DNA from: Sipunculus nudus
Taxonomy: Eukaryota; Annelida; Sipuncula; Golfingiida; Sipunculidae
Assembly (NCBI GenBank): GCA_026874595.1
Contig: CM049311.1
Coordinates: 35,385,176-35,449,175 of the forward strand
Length of the DNA stretch: 64,000 bases
Direction of reading: 5' to 3'
This document shows positions 35,284 to 48,570 of the stretch, one piece after another. Both the position numbers and the translations under genes were made by a program. Positions within the stretch are counted from its first letter, which is position 1. Every line of letters begins with the position of its first letter. The notes under the pieces are model-generated. The model did no database searches. It was not told where the DNA came from and saw only the letters and a program-made list of their open reading frames with translations.

Positions 35284-37664
35284 CTCGTTGTACAAGTAAC
35301 GCAAGTAACACGGCTCAGTAGGTATTTACATTGGGCTAGTAAGCCTATTATGAGTCATGATACAAGCCATACGTAGAAATGTACTGCAACGGTCATGTAT
35401 CCTGTTGCACTGATATCGTGGTAAACAGCTCATAAACTTAACATTAGGTTACCAATGATAAATTATCATAACAGAGGACTTGTGTACTCACAACCCGAAC
35501 TGAAAATCATTCTCTGTAATGACGAGTCATTTTCTGCATGGGTAAAAGGTGACTATCGTCCAGTATACTGTGAGAGCCATGCTAGAAGAAATTCTAGAAA
35601 TATTTGAGAAATTAAACAAACATCCAGGGGGATTTTTCTCGCTCATTGTAGTGTTGTTAGAAAGTATACTGAAAATTCTAACGATTAGTTTGGTTTATGT
35701 AAAGTGACAGCATACTTTAAGGACATGAGAAGTTGTAAAAATGTCGAAAATATTGAACGTTACTGTGCGGTCCTCGTTGCAGAATGTCAGGACACTCTGA
35801 CAGCAAGTACAATGGTCATAGACCCTGTAATGTCAGAGGGCTGAAATAACGTTCCACCAAATGACATGAACTTGGTAGACGTAGGCGGATGACCATCGTC
35901 CAGTGGTCCACAGCCATCCACAAGTGTGTCACAGTCCTGATTAATCAGACTTTGGGATCACGGTTAGGTCTCAGCGTAAATACCCAACGCGTGCTACATA
36001 ATCATTTACTCAACAGAAGGTAAAATTATTGTATTCAGGTATTGTCTTGTTCGAAACGTTAAAACGACTTTTAAAGGTTACCTGACCCTAAACCTAAATA
36101 TAAATATAGAAACAAGGACCAGAAAACATGGTAATCGTTAGGCCAACCACACAACCAAGGTCTGGCTTGATATTCGGCTTGATTGGCACCTCTTAACTTT
36201 TGTCCTACGGGGTTAAACTGTGAAACTATGGCATCAGTTTTGTGCTATTGACTGTTTTGTAGCCATTATTTGATTATTAGGTCTGGCTGAAATTTAGGTT
36301 GTAACTTAAAAATGTTAATATTTTGACTTCGCATGTATCGGTTTTTATAACATAGGTGTCTCTGGAAATTACTTGTGACAGTGTAATAAAATATCATTGA
36401 AAAATAAACGAAAATAATAACTTTAACAAATAATAAGAAAATGTGTATACACAACCTGGGCTATATACATAGGTGCGATACACCTAGCCTGGTTGACGAT
36501 ATTAAATACTCCTGTACCCGCTCTGTAACGTAGTCAGAAACTGAAATGGATTTCTGCAAGTATTCACTTTGCGATTCCACTAACTTGAAAGGAGCGTTGT
36601 TGTTGGGAATGAGAGCATATGAAACAACGAAATCTTTTGTTTATTATAAAACTCGTCTAAATTGTCGTCAATTGTCCTTGTTTGAGGTGTTTAAATTACG
36701 ATCGGGGGCCGTTGTGGCCCGACCTTTTTATAAATATGTGGGCATAATCAATTGGGACAACCTGCACACCGCTTGATCTACTCCGTTTAGGTTTATATTT
36801 TACAAAAGAGTCAAACGACTATGTTTTTTTAAAAGACGTCAGATAACAGAATGGATCCCTTAAACTTTGCTCTTCGTCAATCAGGTAACGAATGGTTGTT
36901 ACAACACAGAATTATTTCGAGATTTGTTATATATATTAAATATATCCTTTGTCCTAAATCTACCAATGTTCTATAGCACTTAGTCAGCATTAAATATCTG
37001 GAGGCGGTAACTTCTGCCCTAAAAAGTTATTCTTTAAAAAAGTTCATACAACATAAGATCGAGATCACAGCAAAAGAAAAAGAAAATTGATATTAGTCAA
37101 GTGTAAATTAAATATACCTTCATTGTAGATACAATTAATGAGGTTCATTGGAAAAGGCTTAAGAGAAATGTTGTGCAGAAATTAACAGATTGTGAACAAA
37201 TAATGAAATGGATTGGCTTTCTTCTTCATTTTAATCTTTGTTGTTCTCTGAATGATTTTCTTCTTGTCAAGTTATTTGATTTTTCAAACAATACTTAACA
37301 TTTGTAAAAAATAAATTTGCATTTGTACGTGTCTTTTTTTCACTTACTCCTGATCGAGTGTCTTTTGTGTACAATATGTTTGTATGTTGCGATGATATTG
37401 AGTGTTTGTGGTATACAATATTTAAACTAAATGCAAAAAAAAATTTAACAAAGCACGTTACTAAAGAAGGACTTCCAGGAGATTGTACAGGTTCAAGTTA
37501 CAATGTAGTAAATTCAGATGATGGGACCTGATAATTTTAACATCATTTTTTTTATTATTAGCTGTATTTTTAATAACAAAGCAGACAATGGGACAGGAGT
37601 TTAATATTATTAGATATAAAAAACCCTAATTAATAGAGAAGGAGGCCGAATCCCCCCTCCAACT

Positions 37665-37667
<3 letters not shown>

Positions 37668-37725
<58 letters not shown>
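37668..37725. repeat. (CT)n microsatellite
   Basis: A pure CT tract. Confidence 0.95.
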
Positions 37726-37728
<3 letters not shown>

Positions 37729-37895
37729 GATGTATCAAGTGGTGAAAAGTATTCACAGTGAAAAAAAAAAATTCGTGCCTTAATTCGGGAGTCTTTTAAG
37801 TTTATGATGGGTTTATTTCCATATTGCTATCTGGGTCCAAATCTTTGAGCATATACTGACATAGGCCCCCTTCCCCCAAGTGCAAAATCATCGAT

Positions 37896-38400
37896 TATAA
37901 TAATAATAATAATAATAATAATATAGTATTTATATAGCGCCAATTCTCCGTTGGTCGGACTCACAGCGCAATTCACACACACATACCCACATATAATTTC
38001 ATGGAAATCTACTCCCCGTGCCTGATCCAGAAAAAAAATTATGCATATTAATTACCAAAAGCTTGCCGAAAGAGATACGTTTTTAAATTAGTTTTAAATG
38101 ATACAAGAGTTGGAGATTTTCTAGGTGTAATGGGAAGTGAATTCCAAACTTTTGGGGCTATGAAACGGAAGGAACGTTCACCAATTTTCATATTACACTT
38201 TGGTACTTTAAGAAGATTTCAAAGAAGAGAAGTGGAAAATTCTCGGCTTGGGGTGAAGAGTAGATAAAGGGGTTGTATTTTAGAGCCGAGGGAGAGCAGC
38301 AGAGAAGATTCCAGCGGATGCAGAAGCGTGTGTGTCGGTTTGTGGGACCTTATCCGACGTGTGCGGCAATTATAGATTTTCTTCAGACTTTCTCCTGGAT
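37896..38400 (+). mobile_element. Transposon-derived segment after (TAA)n
   Basis: A short (TAA)n tract leads into TATTTATATAGCGCCAATTC and, 50 bp on, ACTCACAGCGCAATTC, a pairing seen in many animal repeats. A degenerate frame at about 38108-38265 reads phrases such as VMGSEFQTFGAMKRKERSP, which recalls repeat-borne peptides in marine invertebrates. I cannot name the family. Confidence 0.3.
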
Positions 38401-40037
38401 TTTATGACGAGTCTTGTTTGGACTTCAGTTTACATTCTGGATTGTTACAAGAGCTTTACACTGGAATGTCATTCTCCAAGAGTATGCATTTAAAGAACTT
38501 ATCGTGGTGACGCTGTTGGTAACCAGGTACTGTGCACATTATTTATTTTTCTGTGTGATTGTATTGATTTGTTGTTATACCGCTGTTATACTGTTTATTT
38601 GTATTGATTTAGTGTATTGTAATGTTAGGGTTGTTTTAGGAATAAATTATGGTTATTTGTTAACAAAAAACACTGACTTCTTTATTCATTCCCCTAGACA
38701 TTTCACGCTGCCTAGTGTTACAGAATCTGATTTTTTTTTATCTCCATTACAAAATTTGTGTTCATTACGCATACGTGCTCTGTTTATATTAGGTTCCGTT
38801 AAAATATTCATTTTCTCTTTTTTAAGTACAAACTTTATTTTATCGGAATTGATATCAGGCGGAAACTTCGCATCTGCACTCGCTTGCAAGGGTGCGGTGC
38901 ATGGTGATCTATCAGAAAGTAGTAATACTAGTATTCTATCAAACTTCTTTCATGACCGGTAATTGTTAATCCTTTTAAGTTCCAATCTGACCTGTCGTTT
39001 TTGTTGATACTATAGATAGTCGCGGATCAAGGATTTCGCTGTTATGGGGGCACAAGGGGCAAGGGGCAAAATATCAACTTCACCCTCGCTCAGCATCTAT
39101 AAAAAGGAGCATCAAATGCAAATATTACAAGGCCATATGATATTGTCTCCTTTTTGTTACTGAACATCCGAGATAAATTTAATTTTGAATAAACAATTTT
39201 AAAAAGGAACAACTCAGAATTATTCTATTCAAAGATACTATTATGAAACCCATCAGATCCTCAACAAATTTTAAAAATTAAATACATTTCATGTACTAAT
39301 CTAGAGATCCTACAAATAGAAAATGTTTTTATTCATAATATATGACTAACATAAAATATTAACTTAACTTATTTAACCTTTATGGGAAACACATCGTCTA
39401 TAGAGATATTTGACAAAATATTATAATAATATACATTTTAACAACTTATTAATACTATGAGGCGGCCTGGACGGGAGATATACTCTCTGTATAAGATATA
39501 ATTAGCAGGGAGAGAAAAAATAACAATAATTATACCTATAGTCAATGAATGAAATGTTGTCAAAGAAATGGTAACATTTTATTTTCTATTTTACTTAAAG
39601 GGTCGTACGTGTTTAACACAATGTTGCAAAACAAAAATTCATTAAAGCTAAAGGGGGGCACGTGCCCCCTTTGACCCCCTCTGTACAAGAGTCGCAAATT
39701 GTCGTGTTGGAAACCTCTTGCATGCTTTGAGGGTATAGTGATGCCTGCTTATTTATCCATGATTACATTTTGTACTGGTTTATTGAACAATGAAGCCTAA
39801 TCTTTCATGTGTTTTAAGGTTTTTGTCTACGTGAATTATATAACTGAAGGTCAATATTATATTATATTACTCTATATATTATATATCATATTTTATATAT
39901 TATATTATATTACTATATTTTATATATAGATAGGAAAAAAATTAGTTTAAAATCACTTTCATACACTAAAAGTTTCCTGCATTCTTGTATATAATACTGA
40001 TATGGAGTTTATCATGGCGGAGAAAGTATAGGCATTA
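38401..40037. other. Unassigned DNA
   Basis: The 182-codon frame 38414-38962 begins with a non-ATG codon, is hydrophobic and low in complexity, and is not accepted as a gene. GATCAAGGATTTCGCTG near 39025 and GGGGGGCACGTGCCCCC at about 39653 look like remnants of a dispersed repeat. Confidence 0.4.
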
Positions 40038-40868
40038 GAATGTACAAGTACACGGTCTCATATGCAGTCCCACACTCCCGTGCATCCCTGGGATCCCTTC
40101 CCTACAGTTACCCCTTCCATAGGATTCATTGCCTTGGCCTTAAGTTGAGTACATATTTGATTGAATGTACAAGTATTAGAATGTACAAGTACACGGTCTC
40201 AAATGCAGTCCCACACTTCCGTGCATCCCTGGGATCCCTTCCCTACAGTTACCCCTTCCATAAGATTCATTGCCTTGGCCTTAAATCGAATACATATTTG
40301 ATTGAATGTACAAGTATTGAATGTACAAGTACACGGTCTCAAATGCAGTGACACACTTCCGTGCATCCCTGGGATCCCTTCCCTACAGTTACCCCTTCCA
40401 TAGGATTCATTGCCTTGGCCTTAAGTTGAGTACATATTTGATTGAATGTACAAGTATTAGAATGTACAAGTACACGGTCTCAAATGCAGTCCCACACTTC
40501 CGTGCATCCCTGGGATCCCTTCCCTACAGTTACCCCTTCCATAGGATTCATTGCCTTGGCCTTAAATCGAATACATATTTGATTGAATGTACAAGTATTG
40601 AATGTACAAGTACACGGTCTCAAATGCAGTGACACACTCTCGTGCATCCCTGGGATCCTTTCCCTACAGTTACCCCTTCCATAGGATTCATTGCCTTGGC
40701 CTTAAATCGAATACATATTTGATTGAATGTACAAGTATTAGAATGTACAAGTACACGGTCTCAAATGCAGTGACACACTCCCGTGCATCCCTGGGATCCC
40801 TTCCCTACAGTTACCCTTTCCATAGGATTCATTGCCTTGGCCTTAAATCGAATACATATTTGATTGAA
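40038..40868. repeat. Satellite array, six monomers alternating 141 and 140 bp
   Basis: The phrase GAATGTACAAGTACACGG starts at 40038, 40179, 40319, 40460, 40600 and 40741, giving spacings of 141, 140, 141, 140 and 141 bp. Monomers 1 and 3 carry AAGTTGAGTACA, while the even ones carry AAATCGAATACA, so the first four form a 281-bp dimer repeat. Later monomers lose the alternation. Each monomer contains CATCCCTGGGATCC. The open frames across the array are by-products: 141 bp keeps the frame and 140 bp breaks it. Confidence 0.92.
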
Positions 40869-42812
40869 CCAGCACAGCTGAGGGGCCCGGGAACCTTCTT
40901 GTACCGGCTCAAAATTTTCATCTCGGAGGCCCTGCATGCAGAAAATGCAAGAAAAAAAATTAAATCGATGATTCTGTACTCTTGGGGACCTATGTAGGTA
41001 CACCCAGAAAACATTTTAACCAGATATTATTATAGAATATAGAAATAACCTCATCCCCCTATAAGCCTCCCATCCGGGGGGGGGGGGGGCTTAATCATGT
41101 TTATTTCATGGCCTCTATTATATTAGTACCAGAAATTGTGAATACTTTTCCTTGGATCATTTTAGTTTTATACATTATGAATACACGTATCAGCTAACAC
41201 AATACAACAATTTCTGTTGTTCTGGGTATTCCATGTTTAGACGTTTTGTCTTCATTTTGCCTATTATTTAATTTTATTAAATAATAAAGTGTAATGTATA
41301 TATATATTAAAGTATTCCCCCGAAAAACGTATCTTTATTCCATTACGGTAAAAAGGTTTGAAAGTGAAGATGTTAACATGGAAACACGTCCAAAATGCCC
41401 AGATCTCATTTTGTAAAATATGCTAAAATGTCAATTCTTGGAAAGCTCAGTTGCAGGAGGCACTAAAACGGACTCAGAACATTAACAATCGAACAGTTTA
41501 AGCAGATAATTAGGTAATTTCAGGTATAAAGTTCATAACTGGACTGGTATCCTTTGCATGCTATTAAGATGCATAAAAAACGGTATGGAAGTTATTTAGA
41601 AAATTAAACATGTGGTTGTAAAAAGGGTAATTCCCCTATTAATTATTTGAAAACTGGTGAGTAAAGAACACTCAAAGAGAAAACCTAGAGTGTTGAGAAA
41701 ATTTCCTGGTGGTTGAGGGAGGTTTTAACCTTCTGACCGATGACTATTACGGAATTTTACACAACACCAAGGTAAAATCACTGTACTTAAGTAAAGGAAG
41801 AAAAGAGAGAAGTTGTATGATGCCCACACGTTTTCGCTGGCGAAGACGGGAACATCTTACTTCTAATAATGTTCGGGATAAAATGATAAAATAAAAAAAA
41901 TCAAATGATGTATGAAGATGCTTAGCGCACCTGATTTGTTAAATCGGATCACCTCAGAGCGCCAGGGTCAGCAAACTGTCCAGTCCTTATTGTTCTTACA
42001 TTCATCCCAAAAGCTGACTTGATTTAGGTTCTGTAGTAAGTCTGCATTAGCGTGATTGTACTGGTAATTATGTGTCCAAGGATAGCAACAACCTGTGTGT
42101 TACGTGAACAAAATTTTTCATTATGGGTCAGAGATTATTTCTGCGGAGAAGCTTCTTACTTTCGCCAGGACTCATTTAGTTACTTGGGATTTTCCTGTCA
42201 ACTGACAGTGCGGTTATTCAACCATGGGTACAGCTAAGAGTGGTGTTAGCCACGCAACTGTGGCTTGCTGGGGCTAACCTTGGCTGACTTTAGGTGTGAC
42301 TCAACATGCCTTAAAAGAACGTTTGCTGGGTTCAAATTGCTTTTAAGATTTCACGTCAGTTTTCCGAAATTACACAGTATCTATTTTATTGAAAACTAGT
42401 TGGTTATATTTTTTATTGTAATACATTTTATCAACCATGTCATTAGCTGGTCCTTGGTGAAATGCAAAGATGCTTATCTTACCTTGAATGGCAGTTTCGT
42501 AAACCGAGTTGTTTTGACGTCACAATTCCGTCGGTCAACTACCTGTTGAATGTTCATACATATCTATTTGTGGATTTTATTCTTTTCGAAAAAAAACATT
42601 TGTTAATTAAGTTCGACCAAATTGCACAAACTCGACTCAATGCAATTACGGAGACTGCAGGTGAACTCGGCTCTGGTGGACTGTATTCTATCTCGGCTGG
42701 CGAAGGTAGAGGCAAACAGCCTGACAAGACATAGGCGCTTTCGAAACGAAAGAGGCGTATATAGATCCAGAGAGAAGGGGATACAAATAAAATTATAGGA
42801 AAACGAGGTTTA

Positions 42813-42851
<39 letters not shown>

Positions 42852-45297
42852 CTCTAAATTCATTAATTATATGTCACCTTTTTCGTATCTAAAAATTGTG
42901 TACTCCGGTCCCATCATACAAATTTAATTAAGGCACACAAAATAAAAACATTTTTTTCAAGACTTATGATAAATGTAAATTTACTATATCTTAACTTGAA
43001 GCTGTTCAATAAAATGGAAGTAATTCTATAACAGCGTGCCATGTTTATTTGTATTTTTTTGGTGTATAAAGGGCGGAGTATCAGATAACAGCCTCAATCA
43101 GCATATATCTCCTGATTGTCGAGATAAGAGAGACATGCATTCTGATATAAGAACAAATTGCAATCGGACAAAAACTTGGACATGCTGTAAAATTGGTCGC
43201 CACCTATCCGTATCCCCACGTCTCAAACTGGTATATTATCATGATCAATGACAAAAAATCTAGTTTTGCAAAACAATTTAAATCAGCGACAGTTTTAATT
43301 GTCACTCTAACACAACAGATGCCAAAGTGGCAGAACTCGTAATATCTTTAATCTCGCCGAAAATCTCGTTATGGGAACAAATATTTTCGTTTCAAATTAT
43401 TATCACCCAAACCAAATTTGGAATCCTGCAAAATAACTTTCATATAGCCACTGATATCCTTTACCTTTAAGCGTACATTCGATAGCATTTTTTCACGATC
43501 CCTAGCTCGTCCTTGTGTTCATAACCTGTATGGTTCTTACATTGTCTGATATGATTATTGTAAAATCGCAATCTTGAATACACTAGTATAACGGTTCTTC
43601 TTATTACTATTATATTGTCAAATTCTTGTCTTATGAATTTTCGTGTATGTTATGCATTTTAATTCATATAGGTTCTACATTTTATTTTTATATGTGTGCA
43701 TCTATTTTAGTATCGATAAGTATTTACATATGTACTTAATCTACTGTATCTTTACCTGGACCCTTGAGAAAAGAAGTTATGCTGAATAGGCTATCCTTGT
43801 TAAGGAAGTTCCTAAGGAATCTCCTACATGTTTGTTTGTTGAACATAGAACCGAAAACAAGCATGTCGTATATATGAATTGCGTGGTGGACAGCCAAGGT
43901 GCACTGAATGACGGCGGTAACCTTATATATGATTCTTTGGTTCTAATGTGGGCATCCTTGGGACTGGGCCAAATTGCCCACTTTATAGAAATGCCAACTG
44001 TATGGAAGTAATACTGTAATAGTGCTGCTACCTACTTTGAAATATTACTATAGTTACTGCTGTTTTAAGAGTGCTTCATTAAATTGATGTATTTTCTTCC
44101 TGTTTTAAACACTTTATATACACATATACATTTATTTAAATATATGTATGTGTGTGATATACCATATAACGATAAACATAACCAACAAACATTGAGCCTA
44201 TTACCTATTATTATTTTTTTGTAAGTTACTCGATACATCCTTAGATAAACTATACTGGTCTACAAACTTTCTTTAAGACAGACCACTCCCAGAATCTCTG
44301 AATCATTTTACTTAGGTCTATGCCAAACCTTTACATTTCAGTTTTGGGTTGGCATCGTATGGGCAGTGGGCAGTAACAGTGAATATGACATATACTGCAT
44401 GCGAATTGTCAGTGTTTGGTATTGCTCATCAAGTGCTAGGTAATTAGTAAGCATTGCTCCGGGTGGCTTACCCTGTAACCTCATCTCAGAGTACCGATTA
44501 AATAACATGGTGGATGAGCAGGGCATCTACTCATGGTATTAACTATATCAGTTTCTTTGCTTCGCTGACCTAAAAAGTCCAGTGACTGTCAGATCAAAGT
44601 ATGCTTATCAGTCTACTATGAATGGCTACCGAGTGGTGCATTCACTGATGGCTGTAAACTATCACCAGAACAGTCAGTCTACGATGAGGCATGGCGGGAG
44701 CATATGCAGGCACATTAAAGAAGGATAATTAGTATCCCATGCTAGCCTCAAGCTAAGAAGACTGTTATTGTGATTATTCAATTAGACAGTAATTAATACA
44801 TCTCTGACCTTTTTTCATCTGTTTGATCATTATCATCAACAGCTGAAATAATAATTACAAATTCACAAAAAAAACTGAGAAAAGCTAAGATAGGAAGATA
44901 CTTTAACCGGGAAAATCGATATAGTGCCCACTTTAGCTGGGGAAAGGTGTCAACATTACATGCAGAATATTGAGGTGCCAACATTAGCTAAACATAATAA
45001 AGAGAAGAAATAAATGGGACTGCCCAATGGTGCCCACTTTATAGAGGTGCCGACTTTATCGAGGTGCCAACTAAGAAAAGTTTATTCTTGTCTTTTAATT
45101 CCTCGCTAATGTTAAAATTACCGGTTGTATACAGCAGTATCGATGCAAAATGTTGGTGACAACTATAGTTAGTTTATGGGCCAATGTTGTTACAGTTTGA
45201 CATCACCGCCCTTGCGTGGAAAGGCCCATGGCTACGATAAAGTCTTAATGTTATAATAATTCAATGCAGTGTGAGCGTATTATAACCTATTGTTTAA
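40869..45297. other. Unassigned DNA
   Basis: No gene is supported. It holds a G run at 41078-41090, (GA)n at 42815-42847 and, at 45021-45073, three degenerate copies of GGTGCC(C/G/A)ACTTTAT of about 17-19 bp. Confidence 0.45.
42815..42847. repeat. (GA)n microsatellite
   Basis: A pure GA tract. Confidence 0.95.
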
Positions 45298-45736
45298 GGG
45301 ACCTATTCCGATTTGTAATTTTATTAACTAAAGATAATCAAGCGAACAATTTTTAAAACTAGACCAGAAAACGCCGATCCCACTGCAAACAGGCTGTTCG
45401 TTTTGTTTGTTTATATCCATCTGTTTATAACATGTGGGGTATGCGCTTAAATAATCGAAAACACATTCAACAAGCACACCTGATAGCAAGTCAGACAAAC
45501 CGGAGGTTTGTGTCCTTCAAATTTCTGCACATATCCAACCAACCAACTTAGTTTAAAATGTGTAACCATTTGTTAACATTGCTGTGTTTACTAACAGTAT
45601 TTAGGTAAACAAGCACATGCACAGAGGCGTTTAAGAATTTTTCGGAAAAGGAGTTGCAGCGACTTCTTTAATATACACGGAGAGTAAGCTAGAAATCACA
45701 AAAGTTCTATATTGAAAGGGTTAATGAAGATACGGG
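45298..45736. mobile_element. TTAA-flanked MITE, copy 2
   Basis: It is similar along its length to 33759-34221. Shared phrases are TTTATAACATGTGGGG, ATTCAACAAG, AGCAAGTCAGA and ATTGCTGTGTTTAC. TTAA flanks both ends (45294-45297 and 45737-45740). Its terminal repeats are more decayed than those of copy 1. Confidence 0.6.
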
Positions 45737-45740
45737 TTAA

Positions 45741-48570
45741 GTATGAGCAGTGTAATGAAAACGACAACATATATTTGTGTTGAAGGCTTCTCCACCTCAG
45801 CAAAGGAGTAATTGGTTCCCCACCCGGGCTGCAGATGGCATCAGCGTAAAGACGACTCGACATGTGGCAGCGGCAAGTCCAAATAAAACTCGACAATGAT
45901 TTTCTACTGATGCCTTTACGCAACCATATACAAGGGTCACATCGTTATAGTGCCTTGTATCTGAGCTGTCTGTCAGTGTCATATAATGTTTTGAGTGGAC
46001 CGGGGTTAAAAACCTTCAGGTAAGCACCCACTTTTCAGGTACCCAAGATAATCTGAAATTGATTTCAGAACGCCCCTAGCTGATTAAACCAAATAATAAA
46101 TTATGACGCCTTTAATTCATGGATTTTTATTTCAATAATAGATACCAGATTTATAAAATTAAACTAAAAATTAAATATAGATTATCATACAATTCACCGA
46201 TTGCACCGATGCGCATTGCATATTACATACAAACATAAGACATACAAAGATTCAAACTTATTTGAGAAATCCAGCACAAAGAAATTATTAAAATTTACGT
46301 AAAGAAACATTAAGAAACAATAGTTTTGAAGGGGCAGGGTGTATTCTTCACACGTGAGATCTGGCTGTGAAAGTCCTGGAAAGATCTCATGCACACATTT
46401 GTGCGCACAACACACTGATGGGCCGAAATCGAGCCATTCCGCCTGAGAAGCGTAAAATACAAACATTAAGTAAATGGAGCAAATAAAGAGTATACTTCGA
46501 CAACATCCATTTGAAATATAACCAACAAAAGGTATTTGTCCGTGTATTTAGATAAACCTGTGGATCTAATTTGCGGTGTAATATATGTGACGCGGTATTG
46601 TAAATATAAACAGAAACTTATGCACATGCTTCCTGGGATAGTATACGTGATACAGCTGCTTCCAGAATTGTTGAAGATGTAAATATTCGGTAATAGTACC
46701 GAAGACTTAGTGCTGATTTAACACCCGCACAAAAAGCCATCCCCACTTCCCGAAAAAAAGATCCGTCAAAACAGGAGCGGCGATTCAGTAGTTCAAGTGA
46801 CCTCACCATGAACTAAATATAACCTTAATAGCAGAATCATTTAATGAATAATCACGAGAAAAACTGTTCAATGCAGCCAATCAATTCGCCTATATAACTG
46901 TAAGCTGTGAGACATTTGACCATAATATAATGCGTAATTTGGAAGACCTCTCCCAAACAGAACACGTGTAGTCTGTACCAGTACCCATGTCCGTATGTTT
47001 TCCGGGATTTTTTTATATACAAAGGAGACAGTATAATAAGTTCTAGGCCAAAGGTTGCAGGAACCATTCCTCGTGACTACCTAGTTATTAATAATGTCTT
47101 GCCTGCATGTCGTAATTTGTATGAGACAAATAATTCAAAATATTGCAAGACAGTTAACAATGACTGCAATGTATTCATCAGTGTAGCGGTCAATGCGACG
47201 TCTACGTCTTCGACTCTTGTGACGTCATTATTGTCCTGTATATAGCTGTCGCAGGGAAGAATTACTGTGTAGGAACGTTTTGGGGCTCATTATAATAATT
47301 AGGTCAAAAGTACGTGGCATAAAGGCACTGGTGGTGATGTCAATTAATATTTGCGTGTGTCCCCTTTATGCATCTTATCACCTATAAATTGTGGAAAGGA
47401 AATTGATATTGACTATAAATTAAGATATCCTATCCCAAAGAACGGACCAAAACACAATAGCCTGATTGTCCGCATATAATAATTTAGTGAACAACATTCG
47501 TTATATGCGTGTATGTTCTTAATATACATCTTTTTTTTAGTTTTGGCAAGTGTATTTTTATCAAATAAAAAACAGAGTGACAATGGACTAGACAGAGACC
47601 CTCTAATACATTATGCGAGCATTAACAGGTCCCCCCCCCCCCCGAAACTGTAAAATGTAATATAAAGGAAAATTGACTTTGAAGAAATTTTTACTTTTGT
47701 TACGCTATTATCTTCAGATATCAAAGGAAAATATAGCCCTTACCCGCAGGGAAATGTATGCGTCTGTTCTTCTAGGAAGTGGTATGGATAAACATGTTTT
47801 TCTGTTTTAATATATATTCACTATATTAATTGCAGTAAAAGAATTTAAGTCCTTCATGGTATTCATATCCAAATATATAACTATATTATATAATTATATG
47901 AGATATTGTAATGTTACATTTAAATATAATATAATACTCCCAAAGTGGATATGGTATGATAAGATATTTTTAATATAGAATAGTAAAGTATAATAAACAA
48001 ATATATCATATAATCTTCTTTGACATAGTATATGCGTGTTTCTCTGTGTGCTTTCCAGTTCCCTGGAGTGTACATTACAAAGCTAGCATATAGCATTTTC
48101 CGTTGGAGTAAATGAAACACACCAATTTGTATACATGAAGCATGGCCAAAAAGGAAATTTGCAATTTGGTTTACGTCTCATTTCAGTTATTAAAGTATAC
48201 CAGTGGGAAGGCCTTTATGGTTTGATGAGTATAGTTTTTCTATCCATGTTTGGGTCCTGATTTGTTTTTTTTTTTATGTGGGATGGGGGGTATGAGAGCT
48301 CTCTGGGGTCAGACTGCAAGCCCAAAGCAGATCTTAAAATTAACGTAGTGTGTTTTAAGTTTGTATGTTAAATGCCGCAAGAAAAAGTGAATGAAATGAC
48401 ACAGCAGCCGTACAAGCAGGAAACAAATATGACGTAAGGAAATCAGGATGTCATTGACTTTTCCGAAGAGGGTGCCAATATCCTAGGATTAACAGTGGCA
48501 TGATTTTCTTGTTGTCATCCTGACTTCCAAAGCGAGCTGATTCCAAGACCGTGTCCGATATGCCTTTAGG
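45741..48570. other. Unassigned DNA
   Basis: No gene is supported. A C run lies at 47631-47643. A CRE-like TGACGTCA (47220-47227) followed by TATATAG (47239-47245) is the only promoter-like signal noticed. Confidence 0.4.

Larger units (their letters stand above)
34226..37667. other. Unassigned DNA with two (TA)n tracts
   Basis: (TA)n tracts lie at 34391-34471 and 35218-35279. Apart from these I see no supported gene or element. Confidence 0.45.

Noticed and set aside
38414-38962. 182-codon plus-strand open frame, one of the longest in the window
   Set aside because: It starts with TTG, has no recognisable domain and is biased to hydrophobic residues from T-rich DNA. It may be LTR-like non-coding sequence.
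40040-40997. Three overlapping open frames of 103-131 codons
   Set aside because: They are produced by the 141/140-bp satellite monomers and contain the same peptide repeatedly; the frame shifts with every 140-bp unit.
46194-46466. 90-codon minus-strand frame with several cysteines
   Set aside because: No recognisable cysteine spacing or domain, and the C-terminal half is low-complexity AT-rich translation.
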